Positions 1 through 7,833 of a DNA stretch of 64,000 nucleotides are shown piece after piece. Positions within the stretch are counted from its first letter, which is position 1. Every line of letters starts with the position of its first letter. The stretch is from CAJXYS01 sp913063035 (GTDB lineage: Bacteria; Pseudomonadota; Alphaproteobacteria; Rhodobacterales; Rhodobacteraceae). The stretch lies in the NCBI RefSeq assembly GCF_050586465.1, contig NZ_JBOCEG010000003.1, positions 186,001-250,000 of the forward strand, in the 5' to 3' direction. A program made the translations under genes and the position numbers. Below the pieces are notes generated by a model. The model saw only the letters and a program-made list of their open reading frames with translations. It had not been told where the DNA came from and did not search any database.

Positions 1-122
1 ACGCGGCGGAACAGGCCGTAATCCCCCTGCACGGCGGCGAAGGTGAAATACGCACCGAGCGAGAGCGCCAGGGTAAAATAGAGCGCCGGGCCGACGGCCG
101 GCCGCCTGGGGGTCTGGGACAT
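1..122 (-). CDS. ftsB: Septum formation initiator (FtsB/DivIC-like), 5' part only
   Basis: Forty codons read inward from an ATG at 122-120 to the window edge, so only the N-terminus is present. It begins MSQTPRRPAVG, followed by one hydrophobic segment (about residues 10-30) and then VQGDYGLFRR. A short cytoplasmic tail, a single membrane helix and this conserved QGDYGLF stretch are typical of the FtsB/DivIC septum-formation proteins of Rhodobacteraceae. FtsB is a small bitopic protein that works with FtsQ and FtsL in the divisome. The coiled coil that should follow lies outside the window. It sits downstream of the aldolase gene on the same strand, with a hairpin between them. The assignment rests on the N-terminus alone. 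Confidence 0.72.
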   Translation of the reverse strand, partial: MSQTPRRPAVGPALYFTLALSLGAYFTFAAVQGDYGLFRR

Positions 123-260
123 TTCTGCCTGCCTCGTCTTCCGCCTCTGCCGGGCGGTCGCTGAATCATGGCACAGCCGAATCGCCTTGTGAATCCCTTT
201 TCTGCCCCGGAGTCCAAGGAATTGCGGGAAACAGCCGATGTCATGGTGCAGGCGGTGTGC

Positions 261-284
261 GGGGCGGCCGGCCGCGGCCGCCCC
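261..284 (-). terminator. GC-rich hairpin after the aldolase gene
   Basis: A 10-bp stem (GGGGCGGCCG pairing with CGGCCGCCCC) closes a 4-base loop, starting about 10 bases past the aldolase stop codon on the minus strand. No U-run follows, so it may be a weak terminator or an mRNA 3'-end stabiliser. The remaining bases up to the ftsB start show nothing else. Confidence 0.45.
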
Positions 285-294
285 CGGTGCGGCC

Positions 295-1224
295 TCAGGC
301 CTTGCCGCGGTAGATGTCGACCAGCTTGCCGAGCATCTCCAACGCGTCCGCGCGCGTCCGCTGGAAGGAGTTGCGCCCGATGATCGAGCCGTTGCCGCCG
401 CCGTCGCGGATCGCGCGCGCGTCGTCATAGACGCTGTCGGTGCCCTTCTTGGCGCCGCCCGAGAAGACGACGATGCGCCGGCCGGCAAAGGCGGCGTCCA
501 TGCAGTGGGCCACGCGGGCGGCCTGGGTCTCGATGTCGATGGCCTCGGACTCGTAGACCTTGCGGGCCGCGTCCAGTTCGAGGTGATCCGTCGAGAGCTT
601 GATCTTGATGACATGCGCGCCGAGCAGCGCGGCGATCTGCGCGGCATAGGCGCCGATATCGATCGCGGTCTCGCCATCCTTGGTCAGCGCCTCGCCGCGG
701 GGGTAGGACCAGATCACCGTGGCGACACCCTTGGCGGCGGCTTCCTCGCGCATGGCTGAGATTTCCTCGAACATCTCGAGCCCGGCGGCCGAGGCGGGAT
801 AGACGGTGAAGCCGATCGCGGCGCAGCCGAGGCGCAGCGCGTCGTCGACGCTGGCGGTGATCGCCTGGTCCTTCGGCGCCTCCGACGGGATCAGCGAGTT
901 GGCGGAGTTGGCCTTGAGAATGGTCGGGATCTGGCCGGCGAAGCTGTCGGCGCCGGCTTCCAGCATGCCGAGCGGCGCGGCATAGGCGTTGAGCCCGGCG
1001 TCGATGGCGAGCTGGTAGTGGTAATGCGGGTCATAGGCGGCCGGGTTGGGCGCGAAGCTGCGCGCGGGGCCGTGCTCGAAGCCCTGGTCGACGGGCAGGA
1101 TGATCATCTTGCCGGTGCCGCCCAGCTTGCCGTGCATCAGCATCTGGCAGAGCTTGCCCTTCACGCCCGGCGTTTCGCCTTCGTAATTGGAAAGAATTTT
1201 CTGAACTGCGCGGGTCGCCTTCAT
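295..1224 (-). CDS. fbaB: Class I fructose-bisphosphate aldolase (DhnA/FbaB type)
   Basis: A 309-residue protein that interconverts fructose 1,6-bisphosphate with DHAP and glyceraldehyde 3-phosphate in the cytoplasm. It belongs to the metal-independent DhnA/FbaB group that uses a Schiff-base lysine. Visible signatures are ILPVDQGFEHGP (residues 42-53), the lysine-bearing strand VIKIKLSTDH (Lys207 or Lys209 is the expected Schiff-base residue) and the phosphate-binding end FSGGAKKG...IIGRNSF. The open frame extends further upstream to 1341, but that stretch is low-complexity Pro/Arg. MKATRAVQKIL at 1224 is the family N-terminus and was chosen as the start. It follows pgk on the same strand after a 149-base spacer holding a hairpin and a repeat copy, so it may be transcribed from its own promoter or by readthrough. 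Confidence 0.9.
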   Translation of the reverse strand: MKATRAVQKILSNYEGETPGVKGKLCQMLMHGKLGGTGKMIILPVDQGFEHGPARSFAPNPAAYDPHYHYQLAIDAGLNAYAAPLGMLEAGADSFAGQIPTILKANSANSLIPSEAPKDQAITASVDDALRLGCAAIGFTVYPASAAGLEMFEEISAMREEAAAKGVATVIWSYPRGEALTKDGETAIDIGAYAAQIAALLGAHVIKIKLSTDHLELDAARKVYESEAIDIETQAARVAHCMDAAFAGRRIVVFSGGAKKGTDSVYDDARAIRDGGGNGSIIGRNSFQRTRADALEMLGKLVDIYRGKA

Positions 1225-1303
1225 GTCCGTCGTCCTCTGTTCGGTGGGCCTGGAACAGGGTTTAGAAGCCCGGCCCCGCCGGCGCAAGCGCGGAGGCGGG
1301 GGC

Positions 1304-1320
1304 AGGGGGCGCTGCCCCCT
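1304..1320 (-). terminator. Hairpin between pgk and the aldolase gene
   Basis: AGGGGGC and GCCCCCT form a perfect 7-bp stem around the loop GCT, within a longer G/C-rich inverted region. It lies downstream of pgk on the minus strand. There is no U tract. It could attenuate readthrough from pgk into the aldolase gene. Confidence 0.4.
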
Positions 1321-1344
1321 CTGCCCGCCGGGGGCGGGCATTCA

Positions 1345-1376
1345 CCCCCGGGATATTTCCGGAACGATGAAGCTCA
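1345..1376 (+). repeat. Interspersed short repeat, copy A (GGATATTTCCGGAACGATGAAG type)
   Basis: The stretch holds CCCCGGGATATTTCC followed by GGAACGATGAAGCTCA. Its right end runs into the pgk stop codon (TCA on this strand). Closely similar sequences occur at 58078-58110, where the right end again coincides with a stop codon, and as an inverted pair at 40418-40480. It appears to be a dispersed element placed at 3' ends of genes. Confidence 0.6.
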
Positions 1377-2564
1377 GCCGCCGAGCGCGGCGACCCCGGG
1401 CAGGGTCTTGCCTTCCATCCATTCGAGGAAGGCGCCGCCGGCGGTGGAGATGTAGCTGAAATCGTCGGCCACGCCGGCCTGGTTCAGCGCCGCGACGGTG
1501 TCGCCGCCGCCCGCGACCGAGGTGAGCTGGCCGGCGCGGGTCAGCTCGGCGGCGATCCGCGCGGCGGCGTTGGTGGCGGCGTCGAAGGGCGGGATCTCGA
1601 AGGCGCCGAGCGGGCCGTTCCAGATCAGCGTCTTGGCGTCGTGGAAGGCGGCGGCGATGGCGGCGACGCTGTCGGGGCCCGCGTCGAGGATCATCGCGTC
1701 GGCCGGGCAGCCGGTCGCCGGCAGCGTCTCGTGCGGGGCATCGGCCCGGAACGCGCGGGCCACGACCACGTCGGAGGGCAGCAGGATGCGGCAGCCGCCG
1801 GTCCGGGCCTCGTCCATGATTTCGCGCGCGGTGCCGGCCATGTCGTGTTCGGCCAGCGACGTGCCCACGTCGAGGCCCTGGGCGGCGAGGAAGGTGTTGG
1901 CCATGCCCCCGCCGATCACCAGCGTGTCGACGCGCCCGATCAGGTTGGACAGGAGCGCGAGCTTGGTCGAGACCTTGGCGCCGCCCACCACGGCGACGAG
2001 CGGGCGCGCGGGGTCGCCGAGCGCGGTCTCGAGCGCGGTGAGCTCGGCCTCCATCAGGCGCCCGGCGCAGGCGGGCAGGCGGTGGGCCAGCGCCTCGGTC
2101 GAGGCATGGGCGCGGTGCGCGGCCGAGAAGGCGTCGTTACAATAGACGTCGCCGAAGGTGGCGAGCCGGTCCGCGAAGGCCGGGTCGTTGGCCTCTTCCC
2201 CGGCGTGGAAGCGCGTGTTCTCCACCAGGAGGATATCGCCCGGCGCCAGCGCGCGCGTCGCCGCGGCCACGTCGTCATAGCCGTCTTCGCCGGCGAATTT
2301 CACCGCCTGACCGAAGGCGTCCTCGAGCGCGGGCAGGACCTGTTTCAGCGACATTTCGGGCACGGTCCTGCCCTTGGGGCGGCCGAAATGGGCCAGCAGA
2401 ACGGGGATGCCGCCCCCGTCCTGGATCGCCCGGACGGTGGGGCGGATGCGCGTGATCCGGGTGGCGTCGGTCACGCGGCCTTCCTCGACCGGCACGTTGA
2501 TATCGACGCGGGTCAGCACCCGCTTGCCGTCGAGATCCATATCGTCGAGCGTTTTCCAGGCCAT
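1374..2564 (-). CDS. pgk: Phosphoglycerate kinase
   Basis: A 396-residue enzyme, the usual bacterial length, transferring phosphate between 1,3-bisphosphoglycerate and ADP. The N-terminal substrate-binding segment RVDINVPVEEGRV (residues 19-31) and HFGRPKG (59-65) are present. The C-terminal nucleotide-binding glycine loop reads GGGDTVAAL. The ATG at 2564 was preferred over the in-frame ATG at 2579 because a GGAGGAGAG ribosome-binding site sits just before it, and the earlier ATG overlaps that site. It lies between gap (upstream, 77-base spacer) and the aldolase gene on the same strand, forming a triose-phosphate cluster used in either glycolytic or gluconeogenic direction. Confidence 0.96.
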   Translation of the reverse strand: MAWKTLDDMDLDGKRVLTRVDINVPVEEGRVTDATRITRIRPTVRAIQDGGGIPVLLAHFGRPKGRTVPEMSLKQVLPALEDAFGQAVKFAGEDGYDDVAAATRALAPGDILLVENTRFHAGEEANDPAFADRLATFGDVYCNDAFSAAHRAHASTEALAHRLPACAGRLMEAELTALETALGDPARPLVAVVGGAKVSTKLALLSNLIGRVDTLVIGGGMANTFLAAQGLDVGTSLAEHDMAGTAREIMDEARTGGCRILLPSDVVVARAFRADAPHETLPATGCPADAMILDAGPDSVAAIAAAFHDAKTLIWNGPLGAFEIPPFDAATNAAARIAAELTRAGQLTSVAGGGDTVAALNQAGVADDFSYISTAGGAFLEWMEGKTLPGVAALGG

Positions 2565-2641
2565 GCGGCTCTCCTCCATCGCGGTCCGGGGCGGGAATGC
2601 CCCGAAGCCGGCGCGGGGTCAACGCGAAGTTCGCGCGCGTC

Positions 2642-3640
2642 TCAGAGATGCTTGCCCATCGCCACCGCCGTGTCGGCCATGCGGTTCGAGAAGCCCCACT
2701 CGTTGTCGTACCAGGACAGCACGCGGCACATCGTGCCTTCCATGACCTTGGTCTGATCCATGTGAAAGATGCTGGAATGGGCGTCGTGGTTGAAATCCAT
2801 CGACACGTTCGGCGCCTCGGTGAAGCCGAGGATACCCCGGAGCGGCCCCGCCGCGGCGGCGCGGACGGCCTCGTTGATTTCCTCGGCGCTGGTCTCGCGG
2901 GCGGCTTCGAAGGTCAGGTCCACGACCGAGACGTTCGGCGTCGGCACCCGGATCGCCACGCCGTCGAGCCGGCCGTTCAGCTCAGGCAGGACGAGGCCCA
3001 CGGCCCGGGCGGCGCCGGTCGAGGTCGGGATCATGTTCAGCGCCGCGGCCCGGGCGCGGTAGAGATCGGCGTGATAGGTGTCGAGCGTCGGCTGGTCGCC
3101 GGTATAGCTGTGGATCGTCGTCATGAAGCCGCGCGAGATGCCGATCGCGTCATGCAGCGCCTTGGCGACCGGGGCGAGGCAGTTGGTGGTGCAGGAGGCG
3201 TTCGACACGATGCGGTCCGCCGCCGTCAGCGTGTCGTGGTTGACGCCGTAGACCACGGTCTTGTCGGCCCCTTTCGACGGCGCCGAGACCAGCACGCGGG
3301 AGGCGCCGTTTTCCAGGTGCACCGCCGCCTTGTCGTCCTTGAAGATGCCCGTGCATTCGAGGACGATGTCGATGTCGGACCAGGGCAGGTCCTTGGGATC
3401 GCGGATCGCGGTGACGCGGATCGGCCCCCGGCCGACGTCGATCGAGTCGGCGCCGGTCGTCACCTCCGCCGGGAAGCGGCCATGCACGCTGTCGAAGCGC
3501 AGCAGGTGGGCGTTCGTCTCGACCGGGCCGAGATCGTTGATCGCGAGGACCTCGATATCGGTGCGGCCGGATTCGATGATGGCGCGCAGCACGTTGCGGC
3601 CGATCCGGCCGAAACCGTTGATGGCGACTTTGACGGTCAT
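2642..3640 (-). CDS. gap: Glyceraldehyde-3-phosphate dehydrogenase, copy 1 (Asp at the cofactor position)
   Basis: A 332-residue type I GAPDH. The Rossmann start INGFGRIGR (residues 7-15), the catalytic cysteine in SNASCTTNC (Cys150) and the partner histidine in TTIHSYTGD (His177) are all present. The strand that selects the cofactor reads AINDLG, with Asp36 where an acidic residue normally hydrogen-bonds the adenine ribose of NAD. This suggests an NAD-preferring enzyme. A second GAPDH lies 300 bases upstream and differs at exactly this residue. A palindromic operator-like site lies about 60 bases upstream of the start. Cofactor preference is inference, not seen. Confidence 0.95.
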   Translation of the reverse strand: MTVKVAINGFGRIGRNVLRAIIESGRTDIEVLAINDLGPVETNAHLLRFDSVHGRFPAEVTTGADSIDVGRGPIRVTAIRDPKDLPWSDIDIVLECTGIFKDDKAAVHLENGASRVLVSAPSKGADKTVVYGVNHDTLTAADRIVSNASCTTNCLAPVAKALHDAIGISRGFMTTIHSYTGDQPTLDTYHADLYRARAAALNMIPTSTGAARAVGLVLPELNGRLDGVAIRVPTPNVSVVDLTFEAARETSAEEINEAVRAAAAGPLRGILGFTEAPNVSMDFNHDAHSSIFHMDQTKVMEGTMCRVLSWYDNEWGFSNRMADTAVAMGKHL

Positions 3641-3681
3641 GGCTGTTTCCTCCAGTTGTCCGCGGGTGCGCGGACGGGCGG

Positions 3682-3733
3682 CTGTGTTCGCAGATTTTCG
3701 TTAGCGCTAACAAAACACAGGAAAACGAAAATC
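3682..3733 (-). repeat. Two interleaved inverted repeats around the gap1 operator
   Basis: CTGTGTT (3682-3688) pairs with AACACAG (3714-3720), and GATTTTCGTT (3693-3702) pairs with AACGAAAATC (3724-3733). The arms are interleaved rather than nested, so only one helix can form alone, or both as a pseudoknot in RNA. The region also holds the operator-like palindrome and is probably the gap1 promoter or 5' leader. Confidence 0.5.
3700..3711. promoter_or_regulatory. LacI-family-like operator upstream of gap1 (candidate CceR site)
   Basis: GTTAGCGCTAAC is a perfect 12-bp palindrome with the central CG typical of LacI-family operators. It lies about 60 bases upstream of the gap1 start. Related copies lie upstream of gap2 at 5055 and 5085. 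In Rhodobacter a LacI-family regulator, CceR, controls central carbon metabolism, and it is the natural candidate. The regulator gene is not in this window. Confidence 0.65.
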
Positions 3734-3758
3734 TCAACCACTGATCCGGTAGGTCGGA

Positions 3759-3902
3759 TCAGCGCCAGAAGGCCAGGAATTCGATGATATCCGTCAGCGT
3801 GCCGAGGATGAACCGCACCCCGACGAGATCGAACAGCAGGTAATCGGCCAGCAAAAGGATGCCGGCCAGCGCCGCGAGAAAGATGCCGATCCCGTCGGTC
3901 AT
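3759..3902 (-). CDS. Small membrane protein of unknown function between the two gap genes
   Basis: A 47-residue frame running from ATG at 3902 to TGA at 3759. It starts MTDGIGIFLAALAG and ends IIEFLAFWR. Most of the chain is hydrophobic, with one clear membrane helix (about residues 5-24) and a second weaker amphipathic stretch. It lies 37 bases after the gap2 stop and upstream of gap1 on the same strand, so it would be carried on a gap2 transcript. I do not recognise a family. Good codon structure and the lack of any other explanation for this gap favour a real gene, but the evidence is modest. Confidence 0.55.
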   Translation of the reverse strand: MTDGIGIFLAALAGILLLADYLLFDLVGVRFILGTLTDIIEFLAFWR

Positions 3903-3939
3903 GTCACCCCATGCGCCGTCCCGCGGCCGGGACGGACCT

Positions 3940-4941
3940 TCAGGACAGGCGCCCCATCGCCGCGGCCGTATCGGCCATGCGGCAGGAGAAGCCCCATTCG
4001 TTGTCGTACCACGCTAGCACACGCACCGTGCGGCCGCCCACAACTTTCGTCTGGTCGGGCGCGAAGATCGAGGAATGCGTGGTGTGGTTGAAATCGACGG
4101 AAACCTTGGGTTCCGGATCATAGGCCAGCACCGCGCCCATGTGGCCCTGCGCGGCCGCGGCCACGGCGGCGTTCACCTCGTCCACGGTGACGTCGCGGCT
4201 GGCCTCGAAGGTCAGGTCCACCGCCGAGACGTTGGGCGTCGGCACCCGCATCGCGGTGCCGTCGAGACGGCCCGCCAGTTCCGGCAGCACCTCGCCGATG
4301 GCCTTGGCCGCCCCGGTGGAGGTCGGGATCATCGCCATGGCGGCGGCGCGGGCGCGGTAGAGATCCTTGTGCCGGCGGTCCAGCGTCGGCTGGTCGCCCG
4401 TGTAGCTGTGGATGGTCGTCATCACGCCGCGCTCGATGCCGATCGCGTCGTGGAGCACCTTGGCCAGCGGCGCGAGGCAGTTCGTCGTGCAGGAGCCGTT
4501 CGAGACCACCAGGTCGCTCGGCTTCATGTCGCGGTGATTGACGCCGAAGACCACGGTGCGGTCGGCGTTCTTCGCCGGGGCCGAGACCAGCACGCGCTTG
4601 GCGCCGTGGGCGAGATGGACCGCGGCGGCCTCGCGGCTGTTGAATTGCCCGGTGCATTCCAGCACGACGTCGCAGCCCGACCAGTCGAGCGCCTGCGGAT
4701 TGTAGGTGGAGAACACCTTGATCGGGCCGCGGCCCAGGTCCAGCGTGTCGCCCTCGACGCGGACCTCGCCGCCGAACCGGCCGTGGATGCTGTCGTATTT
4801 CAGGAGATGCGCGTTGGTCTCGATCGGGCCGGTGGCGTTGATCTTGGTGACCTGCAGATCGTTGCGCCCGCTTTCCACGATATGGGCGAGGGTGCAGCGG
4901 CCGATGCGGCCGAAACCGTTGATACCGACGGTGATCGACAT
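3940..4941 (-). CDS. gap2: Glyceraldehyde-3-phosphate dehydrogenase, copy 2 (Asp replaced by Ala)
   Basis: A 333-residue GAPDH with INGFGRIGR (7-15), catalytic Cys151 in SNGSCTTNC and His178 in TTIHSYTGD. At the cofactor-selecting strand it reads KINATG: Ala36 replaces the Asp found in the neighbouring copy. In the Bacillus GapB enzyme the equivalent position is also Ala (INAS), and that enzyme prefers NADP and works in gluconeogenesis. By analogy this copy may be NADP-using or dual-specific, while copy 1 uses NAD. Two operator-like sites lie 114-155 bases upstream. It begins a minus-strand run of gap2, a small membrane protein, gap1, pgk and the aldolase gene. Confidence 0.93.
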   Translation of the reverse strand: MSITVGINGFGRIGRCTLAHIVESGRNDLQVTKINATGPIETNAHLLKYDSIHGRFGGEVRVEGDTLDLGRGPIKVFSTYNPQALDWSGCDVVLECTGQFNSREAAAVHLAHGAKRVLVSAPAKNADRTVVFGVNHRDMKPSDLVVSNGSCTTNCLAPLAKVLHDAIGIERGVMTTIHSYTGDQPTLDRRHKDLYRARAAAMAMIPTSTGAAKAIGEVLPELAGRLDGTAMRVPTPNVSAVDLTFEASRDVTVDEVNAAVAAAAQGHMGAVLAYDPEPKVSVDFNHTTHSSIFAPDQTKVVGGRTVRVLAWYDNEWGFSCRMADTAAAMGRLS

Positions 4942-5054
4942 GATGCAAGCTCTCCTGTTCTCGGGCGCGGTGGGCCGCCACGCCGGCGGATTCGAGCGTT
5001 CTATACCCGCGCGGAGCGCGCGGATAAAGACAGAAGATGGCGGTTTGCCAGCAT

Positions 5055-5066
5055 GTTAGCGCAAAC
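5055..5066. promoter_or_regulatory. LacI-family-like operator, proximal to gap2
   Basis: GTTAGCGCAAAC matches the gap1 operator GTTAGCGCTAAC at 11 of 12 positions. It lies in the intergenic region between divergent gap2 and the DUF2267 gene. Its centre is 30 bp, close to three helical turns, from a second site. Confidence 0.55.
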
Positions 5067-5084
5067 GTATGCCCGTGTATGCGG

Positions 5085-5096
5085 GGTAGCGCTAAC
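5085..5096. promoter_or_regulatory. LacI-family-like operator, distal to gap2
   Basis: GGTAGCGCTAAC matches the gap1 operator at 11 of 12 positions. Together with the site at 5055 it could bind two dimers on one face of the DNA. It is also 64 bases upstream of the DUF2267 gene on the other strand. Confidence 0.55.
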
Positions 5097-5159
5097 AGCC
5101 GGGGCGCTGTGCCCGGCCCGCCGGATAGGGTAGACTTCCCCGCAACGGGGGAGGCAAGC

Positions 5160-5585
5160 ATGGGCAATCTCGGCCTGACGCTGATCGACGACACGGTGGC
5201 GACGACGCATGCCTGGCTGAACCGGCTGGTGGCGTTGACCGGCTGGGAAGACAAGCAGCGCGCCTACCGGCTCTTGCGCGCGGTGCTGCACGAGATCCGC
5301 GACCACCTGAGCCCGGGCGAGGCGGCGGACCTGGGGGCGCAGCTGCCGACGCTGATCCGCGGCATCTACTACGAGGGCTTCCGGCCGGCCGCGCTGCCGG
5401 TGCGCGAACGCAGCAAGGCGGGGTTCGTGGCGCGGGTGCAAAAGGCCTTCGAGACCGATCCGATGGGCGACGCCGAGGCGGCGATCGGGGCCGTCTTCAA
5501 GCTGCTGGAAGAGCGTGTATCCGCGGGCGAAATGGCGGATGTCGAACAGGCCTTCACCAGGGAAATCCGCGCGATGTTCCCGTGA
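5160..5585 (+). CDS. DUF2267 domain protein
   Basis: A 141-residue soluble, mostly helical protein (MGNLGLTLIDDTVATTHAWL...). The pattern of a short N-terminal helix, WEDKQRAYRLLRAVLHEIRDHL, LGAQLPTLIRGIYYEGF and a second helical repeat with FKLLEERVSAGEMADV is that of DUF2267 proteins, whose function is unknown. The first half of the domain resembles the second, as in the family. The ATG at 5160 is preceded by GGGGAGG. The longer in-frame start at 5037 would run through the operator sites and was rejected. It is divergent from gap2 and convergent with tkt, so it is probably a single-gene transcript. Confidence 0.75.
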   Translation: MGNLGLTLIDDTVATTHAWLNRLVALTGWEDKQRAYRLLRAVLHEIRDHLSPGEAADLGAQLPTLIRGIYYEGFRPAALPVRERSKAGFVARVQKAFETDPMGDAEAAIGAVFKLLEERVSAGEMADVEQAFTREIRAMFP

Positions 5586-5629
5586 CGGCGGGGGTGGGAC
5601 CCGGCGACGTGCCGCCGGGCCCCGGCATG

Positions 5630-7648
5630 TCAGAGCAGCGCCTTGACGCGCGCGACCACGGCGTCGGCGGTGATGCCGAAATGGGCGTAGAGATCGCCCG
5701 CCGGTGCCGAGGCGCCGAAGCCCTCCATACCGACGAAGGCGGATTTCTTCTCGGCGCCGCGCTCGCCGCACAGCACCCGGTCCCAGCCCAGCCGCATGGC
5801 GGCCTCGATGCCCACGCGCACCGGGCCCGCCGGCAGCACGCGGCGGCGGTATTTCTCGTCCTGCGCCGCGAAAAGCTCGAAGCAGGGCATGGACACCACG
5901 CGGGTGCCGATGCCCTCGGCCTCGAGCGTCTCCCTGGCCTCGAGCGCGATGGCGACCTCCGAGCCGGTGGCGATCAGGATCGCGCGCCGCTTGGCGACCG
6001 CCTCGGCCAGCACGTAGCCGCCCTGGGCCGTCAGGTTCCTGGTCTTGTGCTCGGTCCGGACGGTCGGCAGCCCCTGGCGGGACAGCGCCAGCACCGAGGG
6101 GGTGCGGTCGCTCGTCAGCGCGAGTTCCCAGGCCTCGGCCGTTTCCACCGCGTCGGCGGGGCGGAAGACATGGGTGTTGGGCGTCGCCCTGCACATCGCG
6201 AGATGCTCGACCGGCTGGTGGGTGGGCCCATCCTCGCCCAGCCCGATGCTGTCATGGGTCATGACGTAGGTGACCGGCACCCCCATCAGCGCCGAGAGCC
6301 GCATCGCGCCGCGGGCGTAATCGGCGAAACAGAGGAACGTGCCGCCATAGGGGCGCACGCCGCCATGCAGGGCCATGCCGTTCATCGCCGCCGCCATGCC
6401 ATGCTCGCGGATGCCGTAATGGACGTAGCGCCCCTTGCGATCCTCGGGCGAGAAGATGCCGAGCCCCTCGGTCCGGGTGTTGTTGGACCCGGTCAGGTCG
6501 GCGGAGCCGCCGATGGTCTCGGGCGTGATGGGGTTGATCACCTCGAGCGCCATCTCGCTGGCCTTGCGCGTCGCGACCTTGGGCTGCTCGTCGCTGATCT
6601 GCTTCTTCAGCGCCTTCACCGTGGCCGAGAGCCGCTTCGGCGCCGCGCCGGACATCATGCGGTCCCAGTCGCGGCGCTTGCCCGCCGAAAGCGCGTCCAG
6701 CCGGGTCTCCCAGGCCTCGCGCTCGGCGCGGCCGCGGGCGCCGATCTTTTCCCAGGCAGCCTTGGTCTCGGCCGGGATATCGAAGGGACCGTGAGGCCAG
6801 CCATAGGCGTCGCGGACCGCGGCGATTTCCTCGGGGCCGAGCGGCGCGCCATGCGCCCCGGCGGTGTCCTGCTTGTTCGGCGCGCCGAAGCCGATATGGG
6901 TGCGGCAGGCGATCATCGTCGGCACGTCGGTCGCCTTGGCCGCGGTCAGCGCGTCGTCGATCGCCGCAGGGTCGTGGCCGTCGCAGGACAGCACCTGCCA
7001 GCCCGCGGCCTCGAAACGCTGCTTCTGGTCGGTGATATCCGAGAGCGACACCTTGCCGTCGATGGAGATGCCGTTGTCGTCGAAAAGCACGATCAGCCGG
7101 CCCAGCTTCTGGCGCCCGGCCAGCCCGATCGCCTCGTGGCTGATGCCTTCCATCAGGCAGCCGTCGCCGGCGATCACGTAGGTGTGGTGATCCACGACCT
7201 TCTTGCCGAAGCGCGCCCGCAGGCTTTCCTCGGCCATGGCGAAGCCGACGGCGTTGGCCAGGCCCTGTCCGAGCGGCCCTGTCGTCGTCTCGATGGCGGC
7301 GGCGTGGAAATTCTCGGGGTGTCCGGCCGTGCGCGCGCCCAGTTGCCGGAAGTTCCTGATCTCGTCGAGCGTGATCTCCGGATCGCCGGACAGGTAGAGC
7401 AGGGCGTAAAGCAGCATGGACCCGTGCCCGGCCGACAGGATGAAGCGGTCGCGATCGGCCCAGCCGGGCGCGGCGGCGTCGAATTTCAGGTGTTTTTCGT
7501 AGAGCACGGTCGCCACGTCCGCCATGCCCATCGGCATGCCCGGGTGGCCGGATTTCGCGGCCTGGACCGCGTCCATCGCCAGCGCGCGGATCGCGCAGGC
7601 CTTGGTCCAGTGATCGGGGTGCTTCTCTCGGATTTCGGCGATGTCCAC
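5630..7648 (-). CDS. tkt: Transketolase
   Basis: A 672-residue thiamine-diphosphate enzyme that moves two-carbon units between ketose and aldose phosphates in the pentose-phosphate or Calvin cycle. The N-terminal GHPGMPMGMAD (34-44), the ThDP/metal motif GDGCLMEGIS starting at 161 and Asn192 form the classic GDG-N pattern. The pyrimidine domain has GIREHGMAAAMNG, and the C-terminal domain holds LIATGSEV. The length is normal. The ATG at 7648 gives the standard start. It is on the same strand as the gap-pgk-aldolase group but separated from it by the opposite-strand DUF2267 gene, so it is transcribed separately. Confidence 0.97.
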   Translation of the reverse strand: MDIAEIREKHPDHWTKACAIRALAMDAVQAAKSGHPGMPMGMADVATVLYEKHLKFDAAAPGWADRDRFILSAGHGSMLLYALLYLSGDPEITLDEIRNFRQLGARTAGHPENFHAAAIETTTGPLGQGLANAVGFAMAEESLRARFGKKVVDHHTYVIAGDGCLMEGISHEAIGLAGRQKLGRLIVLFDDNGISIDGKVSLSDITDQKQRFEAAGWQVLSCDGHDPAAIDDALTAAKATDVPTMIACRTHIGFGAPNKQDTAGAHGAPLGPEEIAAVRDAYGWPHGPFDIPAETKAAWEKIGARGRAEREAWETRLDALSAGKRRDWDRMMSGAAPKRLSATVKALKKQISDEQPKVATRKASEMALEVINPITPETIGGSADLTGSNNTRTEGLGIFSPEDRKGRYVHYGIREHGMAAAMNGMALHGGVRPYGGTFLCFADYARGAMRLSALMGVPVTYVMTHDSIGLGEDGPTHQPVEHLAMCRATPNTHVFRPADAVETAEAWELALTSDRTPSVLALSRQGLPTVRTEHKTRNLTAQGGYVLAEAVAKRRAILIATGSEVAIALEARETLEAEGIGTRVVSMPCFELFAAQDEKYRRRVLPAGPVRVGIEAAMRLGWDRVLCGERGAEKKSAFVGMEGFGASAPAGDLYAHFGITADAVVARVKALL

Positions 7649-7833
7649 GGCGGGCGCTCCTTCGTCGCTCTGGGGCGTATGATCAGGGCGCGTGATAGCA
7701 GCCTCGGGCCGAAGATCAAGCTTGCAGGGCGGGCGTCAGGGGCTTGGGGGGCGCATTTTGCGCGATCCTTGGGTAAACTGTCGGGAAAAACAGGCGGGTT
7801 TCGATTCGGATCGGACCAGAACAGGACGGGCAG

